Shown one piece after another: positions 1 to 6,263 of a stretch of 8,731 bases of DNA. The stretch covers positions 349 to 9,079 of the forward strand of contig DMZT01000293.1 of assembly GCA_003484865.1 (NCBI GenBank), in the 5' to 3' direction. Below the pieces are notes generated by a model. It was given only the letters and a program-made list of their open reading frames with translations. It ran no database searches and was not told where the DNA came from. The stretch's first letter is position 1. Each line of letters opens with the position of its first letter. The position numbers were made by a program, and so were the translations under genes. Source of the DNA: Stenotrophomonas sp. GTDB lineage: Bacteria > Pseudomonadota > Gammaproteobacteria > Xanthomonadales > Xanthomonadaceae.

Positions 1-201
1 CTTCTTCACGGCCTTCTTGGCCGTCTTCTTTACGGCTGCCTTGCGAGCGGTCGCCTTCTTGGCCGCCTTCTTCACCGTCTTCTTGGCAGCGGCTTTCTTG
101 GCTACCTTCTTCACGGCCTTCTTGGCAGTCGCCTTTTTAGCGACCTTCTTGGCTGCCTTTTTGGCGGCCGGCTTTTTCTTCGCAGCTTTCTTGGTTGCCA
201 T
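1..201 (-). CDS. Histone H1-like Lys/Ala-rich DNA-binding protein (partial, C-terminus off the left edge)
   Basis: The reading frame opens at ATG 201-199 and stays open to base 1, giving 67 residues with no stop, so the C-terminus is missing. The visible part contains 30 Lys and 23 Ala, one Arg, one Pro and no acidic or aromatic residue. It begins MATKKAAKKKPAAKK and continues as KK doublets separated by two or three small residues. This composition matches the tails of bacterial histone H1-like proteins (HctB/BpH1-type and the AlgP tail), which bind and compact DNA through charge. A GAGGAG ribosome site 7 bases upstream supports the start. The gene lies downstream of gcvH on the same strand but behind a terminator and about 880 empty bases, so it is probably transcribed alone, perhaps from the promoter at 489-517. 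The family is clear from composition; the exact role is inferred, and a globular domain further on cannot be excluded. Confidence 0.85.
   Translation of the reverse strand, partial: MATKKAAKKKPAAKKAAKKVAKKATAKKAVKKVAKKAAAKKTVKKAAKKATARKAAVKKTAKKAVKK
46..162 (-). repeat. Three tandem 39-bp (13-residue) repeats inside the histone-like gene
   Basis: Residues 14-52 fall into three units of the form KKxxKKxxKKxxx: KKAAKKVAKKATA, KKAVKKVAKKAAA and KKTVKKAAKKATA. A fourth, one-residue-longer unit starts at residue 53 (RKAAVKKTAKKAVKK) and runs to the window edge. Each unit is 39 bases. The DNA copies are diverged at wobble positions, since AAG/AAA and GCC/GCT/GCA are mixed, so the protein pattern is better conserved than the DNA. 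Such arrays usually vary in copy number between strains by slippage or recombination. Confidence 0.75.
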
Positions 202-208
202 GGGATGG

Positions 209-214
209 CTCCTC
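209..214 (-). promoter_or_regulatory. Ribosome binding site of the histone-like gene
   Basis: The minus strand reads GAGGAG here, 7 bases before the ATG at 201-199. It is one of the best Shine-Dalgarno matches in the window and fixes the start of the partial gene. Confidence 0.75.
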
Positions 215-488
215 GTCAGTGATCTATGGAGTGGAAACGCCCAGGTAAAGCAAACCCGCCGTTGCTGCGTCGCGGGGACCGCCGTCGCGTCATGCGCGTC
301 GTGACGGATACGGAGACACCTGCCACATGCGGCCAGGCAGATATCGGATCAGGAAGGGTCTTGCGGTTCGCTGAAGGAAGCGAAGCCATCTCCACCGTCA
401 TCGGACGCGAGGTGGATGTCCAGGTTGTGCTTCGCGACTTGATGTCGATTCTGCTCACTCTGTTCGCAGGCAAGGTCTGCTGAGGCGA

Positions 489-517
489 AACCTAATCACG
501 CTTTTTTTCACTGTCAA
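489..517 (-). promoter_or_regulatory. Putative sigma70-type promoter for the histone-like gene
   Basis: On the minus strand there is a perfect -35 box TTGACA (517-512), a 17-base spacer (511-495) containing a seven-A tract, and a -10 box TAGGTT (494-489) that keeps the key T1, A2 and T6 of TATAAT. Transcription would start near 482 and give a leader of about 280 nt before the ATG at 201. The spacing is ideal and the -35 exact, but the -10 is only 3/6. This is inference from sequence alone. Confidence 0.5.
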
Positions 518-654
518 CAACCCCGGCGAAAAATTTTCACACCGGCACCCTGCCGCGGCCCCCTCTGCGTACCCGTCATCGAGCCGACGAGAGCGCCATG
601 CCAACGCCACCGCGAACACCCCACGCAACCGAACACAGGCAACACAGAAAAGAA

Positions 655-675
655 AAGCACTTAAAAGAAGCACTT
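655..675. repeat. Short direct repeat AAGCACTT, period 13
   Basis: AAGCACTT occurs at 655-662 and again at 668-675, within an A-rich stretch. It lies in the gene-free region. Two 8-base copies could be chance; no function is apparent. Confidence 0.3.
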
Positions 676-823
676 TCGTGTAGCGACATCGCAACAACGC
701 CGTGCGCCGTCCTGCAACGCCACGCGCGCATCGCATGCCACCACCCCTGCCACAGGACTCCCCGTGCGCACCTTAAACAGACCGCAAAACTTTTCACATC
801 TGCCCGCGCTTTTTTCCACCCGA

Positions 824-841
824 TTTGCGTAACTGCGCAAA
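824..841. promoter_or_regulatory. Inverted repeat TTTGCG-N6-CGCAAA, operator-like
   Basis: Perfect 6-base arms (824-829 and 836-841) flank a 6-base centre, an 18-base site typical in size for a dimeric regulator. Its right arm overlaps the last A/T-tract motif (836-850). It lies about 310 bases upstream of the proposed -35 box of the histone-like gene, so a direct role there is uncertain. Confidence 0.3.
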
Positions 842-1078
842 CTTTTGACCGTTCGGGACCGACACGTTCGCGCCTGGCGTTCGCCGTTGAACATCGCCGC
901 ACGTCCGCCGGGATACCTGTTCGGCATGCCATTGGCGCGTCGGCGCAGACCAGATCGCCGGCGCGCATCGGCACCGAACCGATCGTCATGAGCCAGCCGT
1001 CGCGATCATCGCCCATCGCGCGCGCACTGCAATCCTCACGCACTACTAACGCGATCGGCGCGCGCCCGACGCGCGGGC

Positions 1079-1108
1079 AAAAAAAAACGGCCGCACCGGG
1101 CGGCCGTT
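1079..1108 (-). terminator. Intrinsic terminator of gcvT-gcvH
   Basis: On the minus strand an AACGGCCG/CGGCCGTT stem (1108-1101 with 1093-1086) is extended by one more G-C pair (1100/1094) over a 5-base loop. It runs into nine consecutive T (1087-1079, of which the first two also pair in the stem). It lies 18 bases after the gcvH stop codon. GC-rich stem plus long T tract is the classical Rho-independent form. A second small hairpin (GCCCG/CGGGC, 1064-1078) follows directly beyond the T tract. Confidence 0.9.
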
Positions 1109-1126
1109 CTTCAGCGGAAACGACGA

Positions 1127-1522
1127 TCAGTGATCTTCGTTTTCCAGCAGCTCGGCGTAGTCGTCCGGACCCAGCAGATCGTTGACTTCGTCCAGGCCGG
1201 CCACTTCGACGACATAGATCCAGCCGTCGCCGTAGGCGTCTTCGTTGATGGTTTCCGGCTTGTCGCTCAGGGCCGAATTGACCTCGACCACCGTGCCGGT
1301 GATCGGGCTGTACACGTCCGAAGCGGCCTTCACCGACTCGACCACGGCAGCCTGTTCGCCGGCCTTGACCTCCTGGCCCACCTCCGGCAGTTCAACATAG
1401 ACCAGGTCGCCAAGCAGGCCCTGGGCGTGGTCGGAAATACCGACGGTGACGCGGCCGCTGCCTTCAACGCGTGCCCACTCGTGGGACTTGAGGAATTTGA
1501 GGTCGCCGGGGATCTCGCTCAT
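1127..1522 (-). CDS. gcvH: Glycine cleavage system H protein (lipoyl carrier)
   Basis: 131 residues, the normal size for GcvH (E. coli about 129). The H protein carries a lipoyl arm that shuttles the aminomethyl group from the P protein to the T and L proteins during glycine breakdown in the cytosol. The lipoyl-lysine motif [12 protein letters not shown] is visible with Lys65 as the modified residue, followed by the conserved stretch [13 protein letters not shown] and NEDAYGDGW. The frame extends 11 codons further upstream to 1555, but I chose ATG 1522 because homologues start near [16 protein letters not shown] and because GGAG (1533-1530) sits 7 bases before it. The gene lies 98 bases after gcvT on the same strand and is followed by a strong terminator, so it is the last gene of the unit. 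Identification is near certain. Confidence 0.97.
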   Translation of the reverse strand: MSEIPGDLKFLKSHEWARVEGSGRVTVGISDHAQGLLGDLVYVELPEVGQEVKAGEQAAVVESVKAASDVYSPITGTVVEVNSALSDKPETINEDAYGDGWIYVVEVAGLDEVNDLLGPDDYAELLENEDH

Positions 1523-1577
1523 GGGACTGCTCCGAGGAATATCAGGGGGGGTCAAGAAACGGGGGTAGTGTAACCAA

Positions 1578-1607
1578 CCGGCGCGGACACGAACGCGTCC
1601 GCACCGG
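1578..1607 (-). other. RNA hairpin between gcvT and gcvH
   Basis: Read as minus-strand RNA, CCGGUGCGGAC (1607-1597) pairs with GUCCGCGCCGG (1588-1578). Two more pairs, G-U and C-G, close on a 4-base loop, giving up to 13 pairs of which two are G-U wobbles. In plus-strand RNA the same two positions would be A-C mismatches, so the structure fits the gcv transcript specifically. It starts 13 bases after the gcvT stop. It is followed by UUGGUU rather than a proper U tract, so it is more likely a weak attenuator or an mRNA stability element than a full terminator. The role is inferred. Confidence 0.55.
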
Positions 1608-1620
1608 ATACATCACGGCA

Positions 1621-2733
1621 TCAGCCGTCGATCAACACGCCGGGCTGGGCCTGGCCTTCGCGCACGAACGGGAACTTCACCACGCGGACCGGAATCTGCT
1701 TGCCACGGATATCCACGCGGACCTCGCCCAGTTCGCCGCCCGGCACGCGGGCGAACGCGATGCCCTTGCCCAGGGTCGGCGAGAAGGTGCCCGACAGGAT
1801 CTCGCCCTCACCGCTGGCGGTGAGCACCGCCTGGCCGTGACGCAGCACGCCCTTCTCATCCATGACCAGGCCGATCAGCTGGCGGGCGTTGCCCGCCGCC
1901 TTCTGCGCCTCGAGCACGTCGCGCCCGATGAAGTCGCGGCCTTCGTCCAGTGCCACGGTCCAGGCCAGGCCGGCCTCATAAGGTGTGATCTCCTCGTCCA
2001 TGTCCTGGCCATAGAGATTCATGCCGGCTTCCAGGCGCAGCGTATCGCGCGCACCCAGGCCGGCCGGACGCACGCCGGCGGCGCTCAGCGCATTCCAGAA
2101 GGCGACCACGGCGGTCTGCGGCAGCAGGATCTCGAAACCGTCTTCACCGGTGTAGCCGGTACGCGCCACGAACAGCGCGGTGCCGTCGGCGGTGGCGGTC
2201 TCCAGGGCAGCGAAGCGGCCCAGCTTTTCCAGCGCGGCGCGGTCGCCCTCGCCCAGCAGGCCGATCACGCGCTCGCGTGCGGTCGGGCCCTGCACGGCGA
2301 TGATGGCCAGCTCTTCGCGCTCGATGACCTCCACGTTGAAGGCTGCCGCCTGCTCGCGGATCCAGGCCAGGTCCTTTTCGCGGGTGGAGGCGTTGACCAC
2401 CATGCGGAAGAAATCGTCAGCCATGTAATAGACGATCAGGTCGTCGATCACGCCGCCGCGGGCATTGAGCATGCACGAGTAGAGGGCCTTGCCGGTGGCC
2501 TTGAGCTTGTCCACCGAGTTGGCCAGCAGCGTGCGCAGGAACGGCTTGACCTGCTCACCGCGCAGATCCACCACGGTCATGTGGCTGACGTCGAACATGC
2601 CGGCATCGCTGCGCACCAGGTGGTGCTCGTCCAGCTGCGAACCGTAATGAATGGGCATGTCCCAGCCACCGAAGTCGACCATCTTGGCGCCGAGTGCGCG
2701 GTGGGTATCGTTGAGAAGCGTCTTCTGGGTCAT
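1621..2733 (-). CDS. gcvT: Glycine cleavage system T protein (aminomethyltransferase)
   Basis: 370 residues (E. coli GcvT about 364). It transfers the methylene carbon from aminomethyl-lipoyl GcvH to tetrahydrofolate, releasing ammonia and giving 5,10-methylene-THF. Family landmarks are visible: an N-terminal [13 protein letters not shown] (21-33), FDVSHM (47-52), the active-site stretch [11 protein letters not shown] (93-103) with the catalytic aspartate at 97 or 98, [11 protein letters not shown] (192-202), and the folate-site helix [17 protein letters not shown] (226-242). The C-terminal barrel domain is complete ([15 protein letters not shown], 314-328). ATG 2733 is the natural start, since [21 protein letters not shown] aligns with family N-termini; the ribosome site is weak (GGAA, 6 bases upstream). 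It is followed by gcvH; gcvP is absent from this window and must lie elsewhere. A putative extended -10 promoter precedes it. Confidence 0.97.
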   Translation of the reverse strand: MTQKTLLNDTHRALGAKMVDFGGWDMPIHYGSQLDEHHLVRSDAGMFDVSHMTVVDLRGEQVKPFLRTLLANSVDKLKATGKALYSCMLNARGGVIDDLIVYYMADDFFRMVVNASTREKDLAWIREQAAAFNVEVIEREELAIIAVQGPTARERVIGLLGEGDRAALEKLGRFAALETATADGTALFVARTGYTGEDGFEILLPQTAVVAFWNALSAAGVRPAGLGARDTLRLEAGMNLYGQDMDEEITPYEAGLAWTVALDEGRDFIGRDVLEAQKAAGNARQLIGLVMDEKGVLRHGQAVLTASGEGEILSGTFSPTLGKGIAFARVPGGELGEVRVDIRGKQIPVRVVKFPFVREGQAQPGVLIDG

Positions 2734-2765
2734 GACCGGTTCCGGGGGAATGAAGGCAAGCCATC

Positions 2766-2774
2766 ATTATCCCA
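2766..2774 (-). promoter_or_regulatory. Putative extended -10 promoter of gcvT
   Basis: In the 85-base gap between nfeD and gcvT the minus strand reads TGGGATAAT (2774-2766): a GATAAT -10 box (5/6) preceded by the TGn extension. No good -35 box is found at 15-18 bases, as expected for extended -10 promoters. Transcription would start near 2759, about 26 bases before the gcvT start codon, leaving no room for a glycine riboswitch. Confidence 0.5.
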
Positions 2775-2818
2775 GAACCGTCTTCACAACGCCTGCGGCG
2801 GTGCGGGAAAACCGAGGA

Positions 2819-3250
2819 TCAGGCCTGCTGTACCTTCAGCGTCATCCCTTCCACCGCCACCACGCGCACCGGGCTGCCGGCCGGCAGATCCGGCCCGGCG
2901 ACCACCCAGAATGCATCGTCGATCTTGGCCCGGCCCTTGCCGGCCACGATGCCCTGGTCGAGCACGACCACCCGCCCGATCAACTGCTCGGCGCGCCGGT
3001 TCAACAGCGGCTGGTCGCTCTGGCGATCGTGTGATCGCCCCCAGCGCCGGTAGCACTGGATCGAGACCACGCTGAGCACCACGAAGGCGACCACCTGCCA
3101 CAGCAGCGGGATCTCGGCGAACACCGCGACCAGCACGAACACGGCCGCCGCACCGATCCCGATCCACAACATGAAGGCGCCGGGCGCGAGCGCCTCGGCG
3201 GCAAACAGCACCAGTGCCAGCGCGCCCCAGGCCACCACTTCCCAGCGCAT
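2819..3250 (-). CDS. NfeD-like membrane protein, partner of the SPFH protein
   Basis: 143 residues, close to the short NfeD proteins (YbbJ of E. coli, about 150). Three hydrophobic segments are visible near residues 5-23, 26-45 and 48-66. A soluble C-terminal domain follows (about 85-141) with the NfeD OB-fold pattern: LIGRVVVLDQG, GKGRAKIDDAFWVV and DLPAGSPVRVVAVEGMTLKV. Short NfeD proteins occur next to stomatin/SPFH genes and are thought to bind them and affect membrane microdomain or protease function; the exact role is not settled. Its ATG follows the SPFH stop codon by a single base, and GGAGG (3260-3256) inside the end of that gene serves it, so the two are almost certainly translated together. 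No serine-protease domain of the long NfeD type is present. Confidence 0.88.
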   Translation of the reverse strand: MRWEVVAWGALALVLFAAEALAPGAFMLWIGIGAAAVFVLVAVFAEIPLLWQVVAFVVLSVVSIQCYRRWGRSHDRQSDQPLLNRRAEQLIGRVVVLDQGIVAGKGRAKIDDAFWVVAGPDLPAGSPVRVVAVEGMTLKVQQA

Positions 3251-3251
3251 G

Positions 3252-4214
3252 TCAGCCTCCGATCCGCGGCGGGACGCCGCGCGTGGCTTTCTTCTCTTCC
3301 TGCTTGGCGAACGCCTCGCGCGCCAGTTCGGCCACGCCGGCGATCGAGCCGATCACGCCGCTGGCCTCCATCGGCATCAGCACCAGCTTCTGGTTCGGCG
3401 AGGTCGCCAGTTCCTTGAATGCTTCCACATACTTCTGCGCGATGAAGTAGTTGATCGCCTGCACGTCTCCCTGGGCGATCGCCTCGGAGACCATCGTGGT
3501 CGCCTTGGCCTCCGCCTCGGCCAAGCGCTCGCGCGCTTCGGCATCGCGGAAGGCCGCCTCCTTGCGGCCCTCGGCCTCCAGCACGGTGGCCTGCTTCTCG
3601 CCTTCGGCGCGCAGGATCTCGGACTGACGCGAGCCTTCGGCTTCCAGGATCTGCGCGCGCTTTTCGCGCTCGGCTTTCATCTGCCGCGCCATCGCATCGA
3701 GCAGATCGCGCGGCGGCTGGATATCGCGGATCTCGATGCGGTTCACCTTCACGCCCCACGGGTTGGTGGCATGGTCGACCACGCTCAGCAGCTGGGCGTT
3801 GATCACCTCCCGCTGGCTGAGCGATTCATCCAGATCCATCGAGCCGATCACGGTGCGGATGTTGGTCTGCACCAGCGCGATCATCGCCACCTCCAGGTTG
3901 GCGACCTCGTAGGCCGCCTTGGCCGCATCGAGCACCTGGAAGAACACCACGCCATCCACGCGCACGGCGGCGTTGTCCTTGGTGATCACTTCCTGGCTCG
4001 GCACGTCCAGCACCTGCTCCATCATGTTCACCTTGCGGCCGACCCCGTAGACGATCGGGATCAGGAAGTGCAGGCCGGGCGACATGGTGTGGGTGTAACG
4101 GCCGAAGCGCTCCACGGTCCATTCGTAGCCCTGCGGCACCATCCGCACGGCCTTGAAGAGGATGACGACGGCCACGAAGGCCAGCACCAGCGAGAACAGC
4201 ATGGTCGGAAACAT
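3252..4214 (-). CDS. qmcA: SPFH/stomatin-family membrane protein (QmcA-like)
   Basis: 320 residues from ATG 4214 (E. coli QmcA about 305). An N-terminal membrane anchor (residues 5-22) is followed by the SPFH/PHB domain (about 23-180), with VPQGYEWTVERFGRY (26-40), GLHFLIPIVYGV (47-58) and IRDIQPPRDLLDAMARQM (162-179). A charged coiled coil follows (about 170-245) with repeated EAEG/RAEGE units, then a short tail ending in RIGG. Such proteins form large ring- or cage-like oligomers on the inner membrane and, in E. coli, act with FtsH/HflKC in membrane protein quality control. The frame runs 30 codons upstream to 4304, but I chose Met 4214 because GGGAGT lies 6 bases before it and the anchor starts immediately after. 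A -10 box lies at 4249-4254. The pairing with NfeD supports the family call; the specific substrate is unknown. Confidence 0.92.
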   Translation of the reverse strand: MFPTMLFSLVLAFVAVVILFKAVRMVPQGYEWTVERFGRYTHTMSPGLHFLIPIVYGVGRKVNMMEQVLDVPSQEVITKDNAAVRVDGVVFFQVLDAAKAAYEVANLEVAMIALVQTNIRTVIGSMDLDESLSQREVINAQLLSVVDHATNPWGVKVNRIEIRDIQPPRDLLDAMARQMKAEREKRAQILEAEGSRQSEILRAEGEKQATVLEAEGRKEAAFRDAEARERLAEAEAKATTMVSEAIAQGDVQAINYFIAQKYVEAFKELATSPNQKLVLMPMEASGVIGSIAGVAELAREAFAKQEEKKATRGVPPRIGG

Positions 4215-4248
4215 CAGGTCACTCCCTTTCCCCGGATTCGTAACGCCG

Positions 4249-4254
4249 AGTATA
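4249..4254 (-). promoter_or_regulatory. Putative -10 box of the qmcA-nfeD pair
   Basis: The minus strand reads TATACT (4254-4249), 5/6 to consensus, which would place the RNA start near 4242, about 28 bases before the SPFH start codon. No good -35 hexamer is found at the right distance; that region falls in the inverted repeat at 4260-4289. This suggests the pair can be expressed apart from the upstream nudE operon. Confidence 0.42.
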
Positions 4255-4259
4255 GCCAA

Positions 4260-4289
4260 GGCACCTTCACACCGGCATCGGGAAGTGCC
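4260..4289 (-). other. Inverted repeat between ynfA and the qmcA -10 box
   Basis: GGCAC-C-TTC (4260-4268) pairs with GAAGTGCC (4282-4289): eight base pairs with one bulged C and a 13-base loop. It lies after the ynfA stop and covers the place where the -35 of the qmcA promoter would be. It has no U tract, so it is at best a weak terminator; it could equally be an operator. Low certainty. Confidence 0.3.
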
Positions 4290-4310
4290 CTGGCGGGCCG
4301 TCAACCAGGT

Positions 4311-4634
4311 TCAGGCGGTGCGCGGGGCGAACATGATGACCATCATGCCGGCCAGGCACAGGCCGACGCCGAGCAGGTCCCAGCGGCTGGGGCGGATGCC
4401 ATCCACCAGCCACAGCCACATCAGCGCGGTGCCGATATAGACCCCGCCGTAGGCGGCGTAGACGCGCCCGCTGGCGGTCGGGTGCAGGGTCAGCAGCCAG
4501 GCGAACAGCGCCAGGCTGACGGCCGCCGGCAGCAGCAGCCACGCACTGCCGTCCTTGCGCAGCCACAGCCACGGCAGGTAACAGCCGACAATTTCGGCCA
4601 CGGCGGTCAGCACGAACAGCAGCAGCGTCTTCAC
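4311..4634 (-). CDS. ynfA: YnfA family (UPF0060) small inner-membrane protein
   Basis: 107 residues with a GTG start at 4634, matching the 108-residue E. coli YnfA in length and sequence. Signature stretches are [12 protein letters not shown] (14-25), [22 protein letters not shown] (40-61), [14 protein letters not shown] (62-75) and a hydrophobic C-terminal segment (about 87-102). Four membrane helices are expected near 2-20, 32-50, 58-77 and 84-102. The family is related in fold to small multidrug resistance (SMR) transporters and has been linked to drug efflux, but the physiological substrate is unsettled. The GTG overlaps the mazG stop as GTGA, so it is translationally coupled and is the last gene of the nudE-cysQ-mazG-ynfA unit. 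Longer ATG starts (for example 5006) would read the mazG region out of frame and are rejected. The ribosome site is weak. Confidence 0.93.
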   Translation of the reverse strand: MKTLLLFVLTAVAEIVGCYLPWLWLRKDGSAWLLLPAAVSLALFAWLLTLHPTASGRVYAAYGGVYIGTALMWLWLVDGIRPSRWDLLGVGLCLAGMMVIMFAPRTA

Positions 4635-5443
4635 GCGGCGGGCTCGTCCGCCTTGGCCTGCTGCCAGAGCGCCTCCTGCGCCTCCAGATCCAGCGCGGCC
4701 ATGGACTGCCCCGCTGCATCGGCCTGGGCCTCCATCGCGCGGAAGCGTCGTTCGAATTTGTGGTTGGCCAGACGCAGCGCAGCGCCCACATCGACCTTGG
4801 CGTGGCGGGCCAGGTTGGCGCAGACGAACAGCAGATCGCCCAGCTCCTCCTGCAGGCGCGCGTGATTTTCCTCGACCGGGCCACGCGCGAATTCCGCGGC
4901 GACTTCGTCCAGTTCTTCGCGCACCTTGTCCATCACCGGCGCCGGGCCCGGCCAGTCGAACCCGACCCGTGCCGCGCGTGCCTGCAGCTTCACCGCCCGC
5001 TGCCACTCCGGCAGGCCACGCGAGATGCCGGCCAGCGCCGAGGTATCGGTGTGGCCCTTGGCAACGCGCTCGGCGCGTTTGATCGCCTCCCAGTTGCTGT
5101 TGACGTCCTCGGCCCCGTCCACCTGGACCTGGGCGAACACGTGCGGATGGCGACGCTCCATCTTGTCGCTGATCGCGCGGGCGACGTCGGCAAACCCGAA
5201 CGCCCCCTGCTCCTGCGCCATCTGCGCGTGGAAGACCACCTGCAGCAGCAGATCGCCGAGCTCATCCTTGAGGTCATCCAGATCGCCACGGTCGATCGCA
5301 TCGGCGACCTCGTAGGCTTCTTCGATGGTGTACGGCGCGATGCTGGCGAAGTCCTGCTGCAGGTCCCAGGGGCAGCCCTGCAGCGGGTCGCGCAGGCGCG
5401 CCATGATGCCCAGCAGGCGGTCCAGTTCGGGGGTGGCAGGCAT
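4631..5443 (-). CDS. mazG: Nucleoside triphosphate pyrophosphohydrolase MazG
   Basis: 270 residues (E. coli MazG about 263), with two tandem MazG domains. It hydrolyses NTPs, including damaged or non-canonical ones, to NMP plus pyrophosphate, and in E. coli has been linked to lowering ppGpp. Metal-binding EExxE...ExxD motifs appear in both domains: E41-E42-A-Y-E45 with E61-L-G-D64, and E176-E177-L-D-E180 with E200-L-G-D203. The family start [23 protein letters not shown] (5-27) and the conserved RRHPHVFA (97-104) and NWEAIKRAE (117-125) are visible. GGAG (5452-5449) is 5 bases before ATG 5443. The gene begins 16 bases after the cysQ stop and its own stop overlaps the ynfA start. No mazE or mazF is nearby, so this is the house-cleaning enzyme and not part of a toxin-antitoxin locus. 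Confidence 0.96.
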   Translation of the reverse strand: MPATPELDRLLGIMARLRDPLQGCPWDLQQDFASIAPYTIEEAYEVADAIDRGDLDDLKDELGDLLLQVVFHAQMAQEQGAFGFADVARAISDKMERRHPHVFAQVQVDGAEDVNSNWEAIKRAERVAKGHTDTSALAGISRGLPEWQRAVKLQARAARVGFDWPGPAPVMDKVREELDEVAAEFARGPVEENHARLQEELGDLLFVCANLARHAKVDVGAALRLANHKFERRFRAMEAQADAAGQSMAALDLEAQEALWQQAKADEPAA

Positions 5444-5459
5444 CGTTGCTCCAGTCAGG

Positions 5460-6263
5460 TCAGGCGGGCAGCCACGCGCGCCACGGCAGGCGGGTATCGC
5501 CCAGCGCGATGAAGTCGCCGTTCAAGAGGCTCTCGCGGCGGTTGTAGCGGAACGGCTTGCCGGTCTCGGCCGAGAGCACCGCGCCCCCGGCGGCGTGCAG
5601 CACGCACTGCCCGGCGGCGGTGTCCCACTCGGAGGTCGGGCCCAGCCGCGGGTACACGTCCAGCGTGCCTTCGGCCAGGCGGCAGAACTTGAGCGAGGAC
5701 CCCTGGGCGAGCACCTCGATATCGCCCATGCGATCCAGCAGCGCCTGCGTCTGCTCGCTGCGGTGCGAGCGGCTGGCGGCTACCCGCAGCGGGGCCGAAG
5801 CGGGCGTACGGGTGCGCAGCACCGAATCGCGCATGCCGTCGCGGCGGTAGGCGAGTTCGCCGCGCATCGCATGCCAGATCTGGCCGGTGGCCGGGGCGAG
5901 CACCACGCCGAACGCCGGCGCGCCCTGGTAGATCAGTGCGATGTTGACGCTGAACTCGTCGTTGCGTTTGACGAATTCGCGGGTGCCATCCAGCGGATCG
6001 ACCAGCCAGTAGGCGCCCCAGTGCTGGCGGATCTCCCACGGCACCTGCGCCGATTCTTCGGAGAGGATCGGCAGCTCCGGGGTGAGCTGGGCCAGCCCAC
6101 GCTCGATCACCTGGTTGGCGCCGAGATCGGCTGCCGTGACCGGGCTGTGGTCGGATTTGATTTCCACATCGAACGGCGTGGCATACACCGCCATGATGGC
6201 GGCGGCCGCGTCCTGGGCGATGGCGATGACGGTTTCGCGCAGATCCGTCGTGAGTTTGATCAT
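5460..6263 (-). CDS. cysQ: 3'(2'),5'-bisphosphate nucleotidase CysQ
   Basis: 267 residues from ATG 6263, a little longer than E. coli CysQ (246). It removes the 3'-phosphate of 3'-phosphoadenosine 5'-phosphate (PAP), a by-product of sulfate assimilation and acyl-carrier-protein charging. It belongs to the Mg-dependent, lithium-sensitive inositol monophosphatase superfamily. Motifs in order are SPVTAAD (40-46), the metal-ligand pair E69-E70 in LSEES, the signature DPLDGT (D89, D92, G93, T94) and the C-terminal SEWDTAAG (211-218) with D214. The frame extends to 6368, but the start at 6263 is chosen because it overlaps the nudE stop as ATGA, is preceded by GGAAGGA, and leaves a family-typical N-terminus (MIKLTTDLRETVIAIAQDA). 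The coupling ensures co-expression with nudE and mazG. Confidence 0.94.
   Translation of the reverse strand: MIKLTTDLRETVIAIAQDAAAAIMAVYATPFDVEIKSDHSPVTAADLGANQVIERGLAQLTPELPILSEESAQVPWEIRQHWGAYWLVDPLDGTREFVKRNDEFSVNIALIYQGAPAFGVVLAPATGQIWHAMRGELAYRRDGMRDSVLRTRTPASAPLRVAASRSHRSEQTQALLDRMGDIEVLAQGSSLKFCRLAEGTLDVYPRLGPTSEWDTAAGQCVLHAAGGAVLSAETGKPFRYNRRESLLNGDFIALGDTRLPWRAWLPA

Larger units (their letters stand above)
499..850. repeat. Five dispersed copies of a CGC-(A/T tract)-(C/G)AC motif
   Basis: On the plus strand I read CGCTTTTTTTCAC (499-511), GCGAAAAATTTTCACA (526-541), CGCAAAACTTTTCACA (783-798), CGCTTTTTTCCAC (807-819) and CGCAAACTTTTGACC (836-850). All are in the same orientation and share a CG or CGC start, an A/T tract of 6-9 bases and a C/G-A-C end. 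The first copy is inside the spacer of the putative histone promoter and the second is just upstream of its -35 box. They may be binding sites for a nucleoid protein or regulator, or simply curved A-tract DNA. The role is unknown. Confidence 0.45.
202..1078. other. Long region with no convincing gene, upstream of the histone-like gene
   Basis: About 880 bases between the histone-like start and the gcvH terminator. Short open frames exist on both strands, but none has the strong G/C third-position bias of the neighbouring genes, a good ribosome site or a recognisable protein. The part from about 480 to 850 has A/T tracts unusual for this GC-rich sequence. It contains a candidate promoter (489-517), five related A/T-tract motifs (499-850), an inverted repeat (824-841) and a direct repeat (655-675). 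The stretch 202-482 would be the untranslated leader of the histone-like gene if the promoter is correct. An undetected small RNA or small protein cannot be ruled out. Confidence 0.7.

Noticed and set aside
226..483. 85-residue plus-strand open frame, and an 85-residue minus-strand frame over nearly the same bases (216-473, TTG start)
   Set aside because: Neither has a ribosome site, a recognisable protein or neighbour-like codon use; the region is better explained as the leader of the histone-like gene. A small protein cannot be fully excluded.
455..736. Minus-strand frame with a hydrophobic stretch resembling a signal peptide
   Set aside because: It overlaps the proposed promoter, is very Arg/Cys-rich after the hydrophobic part and has atypical codon use; likely chance.
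598..1185. 195-residue plus-strand open frame in the gene-free region
   Set aside because: It is rich in His/Arg/Pro/Thr without domain character, lacks the third-position G/C bias of real genes here, and runs through the gcvH terminator and into the gcvH coding end.
2734..2818. Glycine riboswitch upstream of gcvT
   Set aside because: The gap is only 85 bases, the likely RNA start leaves about 26 bases of leader, and no riboswitch-like core is visible.
3171..4865. 564-residue plus-strand open frame, and similar long frames at 1837-3075, 4760-5512 and 5325-6461
   Set aside because: They are antisense shadows of nfeD, qmcA, ynfA, mazG, cysQ and gcvT caused by high GC third positions; His/Gln/Arg-rich with no family features.
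4631..5443. MazG as part of a mazEF-type toxin-antitoxin locus
   Set aside because: No small toxin or antitoxin gene is adjacent; the neighbours are cysQ and ynfA.
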